A DNA stretch of 7,279 nucleotides from Flavobacteriaceae bacterium. GTDB taxonomy: Bacteria; Bacteroidota; Bacteroidia; Flavobacteriales; Flavobacteriaceae. Shown here one piece after another: positions 6,357-7,279 of this stretch. How positions within the stretch are numbered: position 1 is the stretch's first letter; each line of letters starts with the position of its first letter. The stretch covers positions 1 through 7,279 of the forward strand of contig JAURBD010000079.1 of assembly GCA_030829155.1 (NCBI GenBank), in the 5' to 3' direction. The position numbers and the translations under genes were made by a program. The notes beneath the pieces were generated by a model. The model saw only the letters and a list, made by a program, of their open reading frames with translations. It ran no database searches and was not told where the DNA came from.

Positions 6357-6932
6357 TTGATTCATCAAAATTCATCTAAGATAATTCGTGTAGTGGTCTT
6401 TGGGCCCGAGAGCACTGGAAAAACAACCTTATGTAAAGATCTCTCAGCTCTTTACAAAACTCAATGGGTTCCAGAATTTGCTCGATCGTATTTACAAAAT
6501 AAATGGGATCAGAAAAAAGAAGTTTGTGCCAAAGAAGACTTACCCCATATAGTAAAAGGTCAGATGGATTTGGAAAATCAAATGATCACTAAAGCCCACA
6601 AAGTATTGTTTTGTGACACAAATATTTTGGTAACTCAGATTTGGTCTGAAACTCATTTTGATGGGTATTGCGACCCTGCAATTCATCAAGCAGTAAAGCA
6701 AGTTCACTATGACCTCTACTTGCTTACTGGAATCGATGTCCCTTGGGAAAAAGACGATTTAAGAGATCGACCCAATGATCGAAAAAATATGTTTAGTTTT
6801 TTTGAAAATAAACTTATCACAAGAAAATTAGCATATAAACACATTAGGGGGAGTAGAGTAAATAGAATTAAATCGGCGAAGAAAGCCATAGATAGTATAT
6901 TTTTATTTAATGTTGACTCAGAAAGAATTTAG
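6357..6932 (+). CDS. Stand-alone NadR-type kinase / AAA_28 P-loop ATPase
   Basis: 191 residues, resembling only the C-terminal ribosylnicotinamide kinase domain of NadR; there is no DNA-binding or nucleotidyltransferase domain. Walker A is GPESTGKTT (16-24). VPEFARSYL (38-46) matches the conserved E-(Y/F)-A-R substrate loop. LFCDTNILVT (84-93) contains the Walker B-like Asp87. DVPWEKDDLRDRPNDR (127-142) is the lid with its basic residues, and a final IRGSRVNRIKSAKKAID helix region closes the fold. Family members phosphorylate nicotinamide riboside or related nucleosides. Here the partners are a thiamine-binding protein 12 bases upstream and a TPP riboswitch downstream, so a thiamine-related substrate is plausible but inferred. 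The start is odd: an in-frame TAG at 6345 and no ATG before the P-loop leave TTG at 6357 as the best start. GTG at 6393 would cut away most of the first beta strand. Confidence 0.85.
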   Translation: MIHQNSSKIIRVVVFGPESTGKTTLCKDLSALYKTQWVPEFARSYLQNKWDQKKEVCAKEDLPHIVKGQMDLENQMITKAHKVLFCDTNILVTQIWSETHFDGYCDPAIHQAVKQVHYDLYLLTGIDVPWEKDDLRDRPNDRKNMFSFFENKLITRKLAYKHIRGSRVNRIKSAKKAIDSIFLFNVDSERI

Positions 6933-7023
6933 AAAGGTCTTTGGAATGGAAGTATGGCGTATTGGAATTCTATTTTTGTCAAAATCCCTCAATCTACATT
7001 TCGTTACTTAAAAGCAATCAATT

Positions 7024-7054
7024 ATTGTTTAGAACAAAAAAATTATTAATTTTG
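7024..7054 (+). promoter_or_regulatory. Promoter of the TPP-riboswitch transcript
   Basis: TAATTTTG (7047-7054) matches the -7 consensus TAnnTTTG exactly, and ATTG (7024-7027, one mismatch to TTTG) lies 19 bases upstream. The predicted transcription start, about 7058, coincides with the 5' edge of the riboswitch aptamer. This gives the importer gene its own promoter, separate from the phosphopantetheinyl transferase cluster. Confidence 0.7.
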
Positions 7055-7056
7055 TG

Positions 7057-7134
7057 CTTTCTCAAAGGGGTGCTCAAAATAACGAGCTGAGATCATACCC
7101 TATGAACCTGGGCAGGTAATGCTGTCAAGGGAAG
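7057..7134 (+). promoter_or_regulatory. TPP riboswitch (THI-box aptamer)
   Basis: All conserved parts are present in order. P1 pairs CTTTC (7057-7061) with GGAAG (7130-7134). P2 pairs GGGGT (7067-7071) with ACCCT (7097-7101). A short P3 pairs GCTC (7072-7075) with GAGC (7084-7087) around an 8-base loop. The pyrimidine-binding CTGAGA is at 7087-7092. GAACCTG (7104-7110) with AAGGG (7127-7131) forms P4. The pyrophosphate-binding GGTAATGC (7115-7122) sits in a P5 hairpin. Thiamine pyrophosphate binding would lower expression of the gene starting at 7200. The 65 bases between aptamer and start codon (7135-7199) are AT-rich and hold no obvious strong terminator hairpin, so the mode of control is unclear. 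Confidence 0.95.
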
Positions 7135-7199
7135 TAGATTTTTTATTTATTAAACCAAGAATAGTTGCCCTTTGTTATTCGTAAAATTAATTTTTTCGA

Positions 7200-7279
7200 A
7201 TGAAAACATTTTATATACTATCAGCTTGGGTAATGGGAAGTATTTTTCTTTTTGCTCAACAAAAACAATATGTTTCAGA
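7200..7279 (+). CDS. Start of a TPP-regulated secreted protein, probably TonB-dependent thiamine receptor (3' truncated)
   Basis: Only 26 codons are inside the window. They read MKTFYILSAWVMGSIFLFAQ followed by QKQYVS: one Lys, a hydrophobic core and a likely signal-peptidase site after Ala19 (LFA before Gln20). This is a type I signal peptide. It lies directly downstream of a TPP riboswitch. In Bacteroidota the typical gene in that position is the thiamine-regulated TonB-dependent outer-membrane receptor (called OMR1 in comparative genomics), often followed by a PnuT transporter. The short secreted N-terminus fits that, but the receptor domains themselves are not visible, so the product name is inference from context. 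Confidence 0.7.
   Translation, partial: MKTFYILSAWVMGSIFLFAQQKQYVS

Noticed and set aside
6946..7011. A 21-codon ATG frame between the NadR-like gene and the riboswitch
   Set aside because: Very short, no promoter or conserved pattern, and it lies in ordinary intergenic AT-rich DNA.
7158..7180. Weak hairpin GAATA/TATTC before the importer start, considered as a riboswitch terminator
   Set aside because: A 5-bp A/T-rich stem whose T run comes about 10 bases too late for an intrinsic terminator.

Overview
The window looks like a chromosomal segment of a Bacteroidota bacterium, most likely a flavobacterium. The DNA is AT-rich. Start codons are preceded by A-rich tracts rather than Shine-Dalgarno motifs. 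The promoters match the Bacteroidota consensus (TTTG, about 19 bp, TAnnTTTG). The protein sequences (AhcY, L21 with a long tail, WbpM-type dehydratase, UPF0045/YkoF-like protein next to a TPP-controlled TonB receptor) also fit this group. It is mostly housekeeping and metabolic DNA. I see no phage, IS, CRISPR, tRNA or rRNA genes, and no gap over 300 bases without a gene.

Layout. 1-714 (+) is the C-terminal part of a membrane-type nucleotide-sugar 4,6-dehydratase for surface polysaccharide. It converges, with only 8 bp between stop codons, on 723-1712 (-), a lipoprotein with a PKD-like domain. That lipoprotein and the ribosomal operon rplU-rpmA (1872-2703, +) are transcribed divergently from two well-formed promoters. 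A perfect palindromic terminator closes rpmA and also faces a minus-strand serine hydrolase of the beta-lactamase/esterase fold (2770-3984). Upstream of that gene lies ahcY (4071-5387, -), separated from it by a strong hairpin terminator.

Divergent from ahcY is a tight plus-strand cluster: a 4'-phosphopantetheinyl transferase (5451-6080), a UPF0045/YkoF-like thiamine-binding protein (6084-6344) and a stand-alone NadR-type kinase domain (6357-6932, TTG start). It is followed by a separate promoter, a TPP (THI-box) riboswitch and the first 26 codons of a secreted protein, most likely a TonB-dependent thiamine receptor (7200-7279, running off the window).

How the genes may work together. The right-hand end is a thiamine acquisition region: the riboswitch represses the outer-membrane receptor when TPP is plentiful, while the small thiamine-binding protein and the NadR-like kinase sit upstream of the switch and would escape that control. 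The idea that the kinase traps imported thiamine or a precursor by phosphorylation is an inference, and it is the most interesting functional hypothesis here. I did not find convincing evidence for a wholly new system. The other points of interest are the SAP/Rho-N-like tail on L21, the compact riboswitch whose transcript should begin at the aptamer itself, and a hairpin overlapping both stop codons of the convergent pair.
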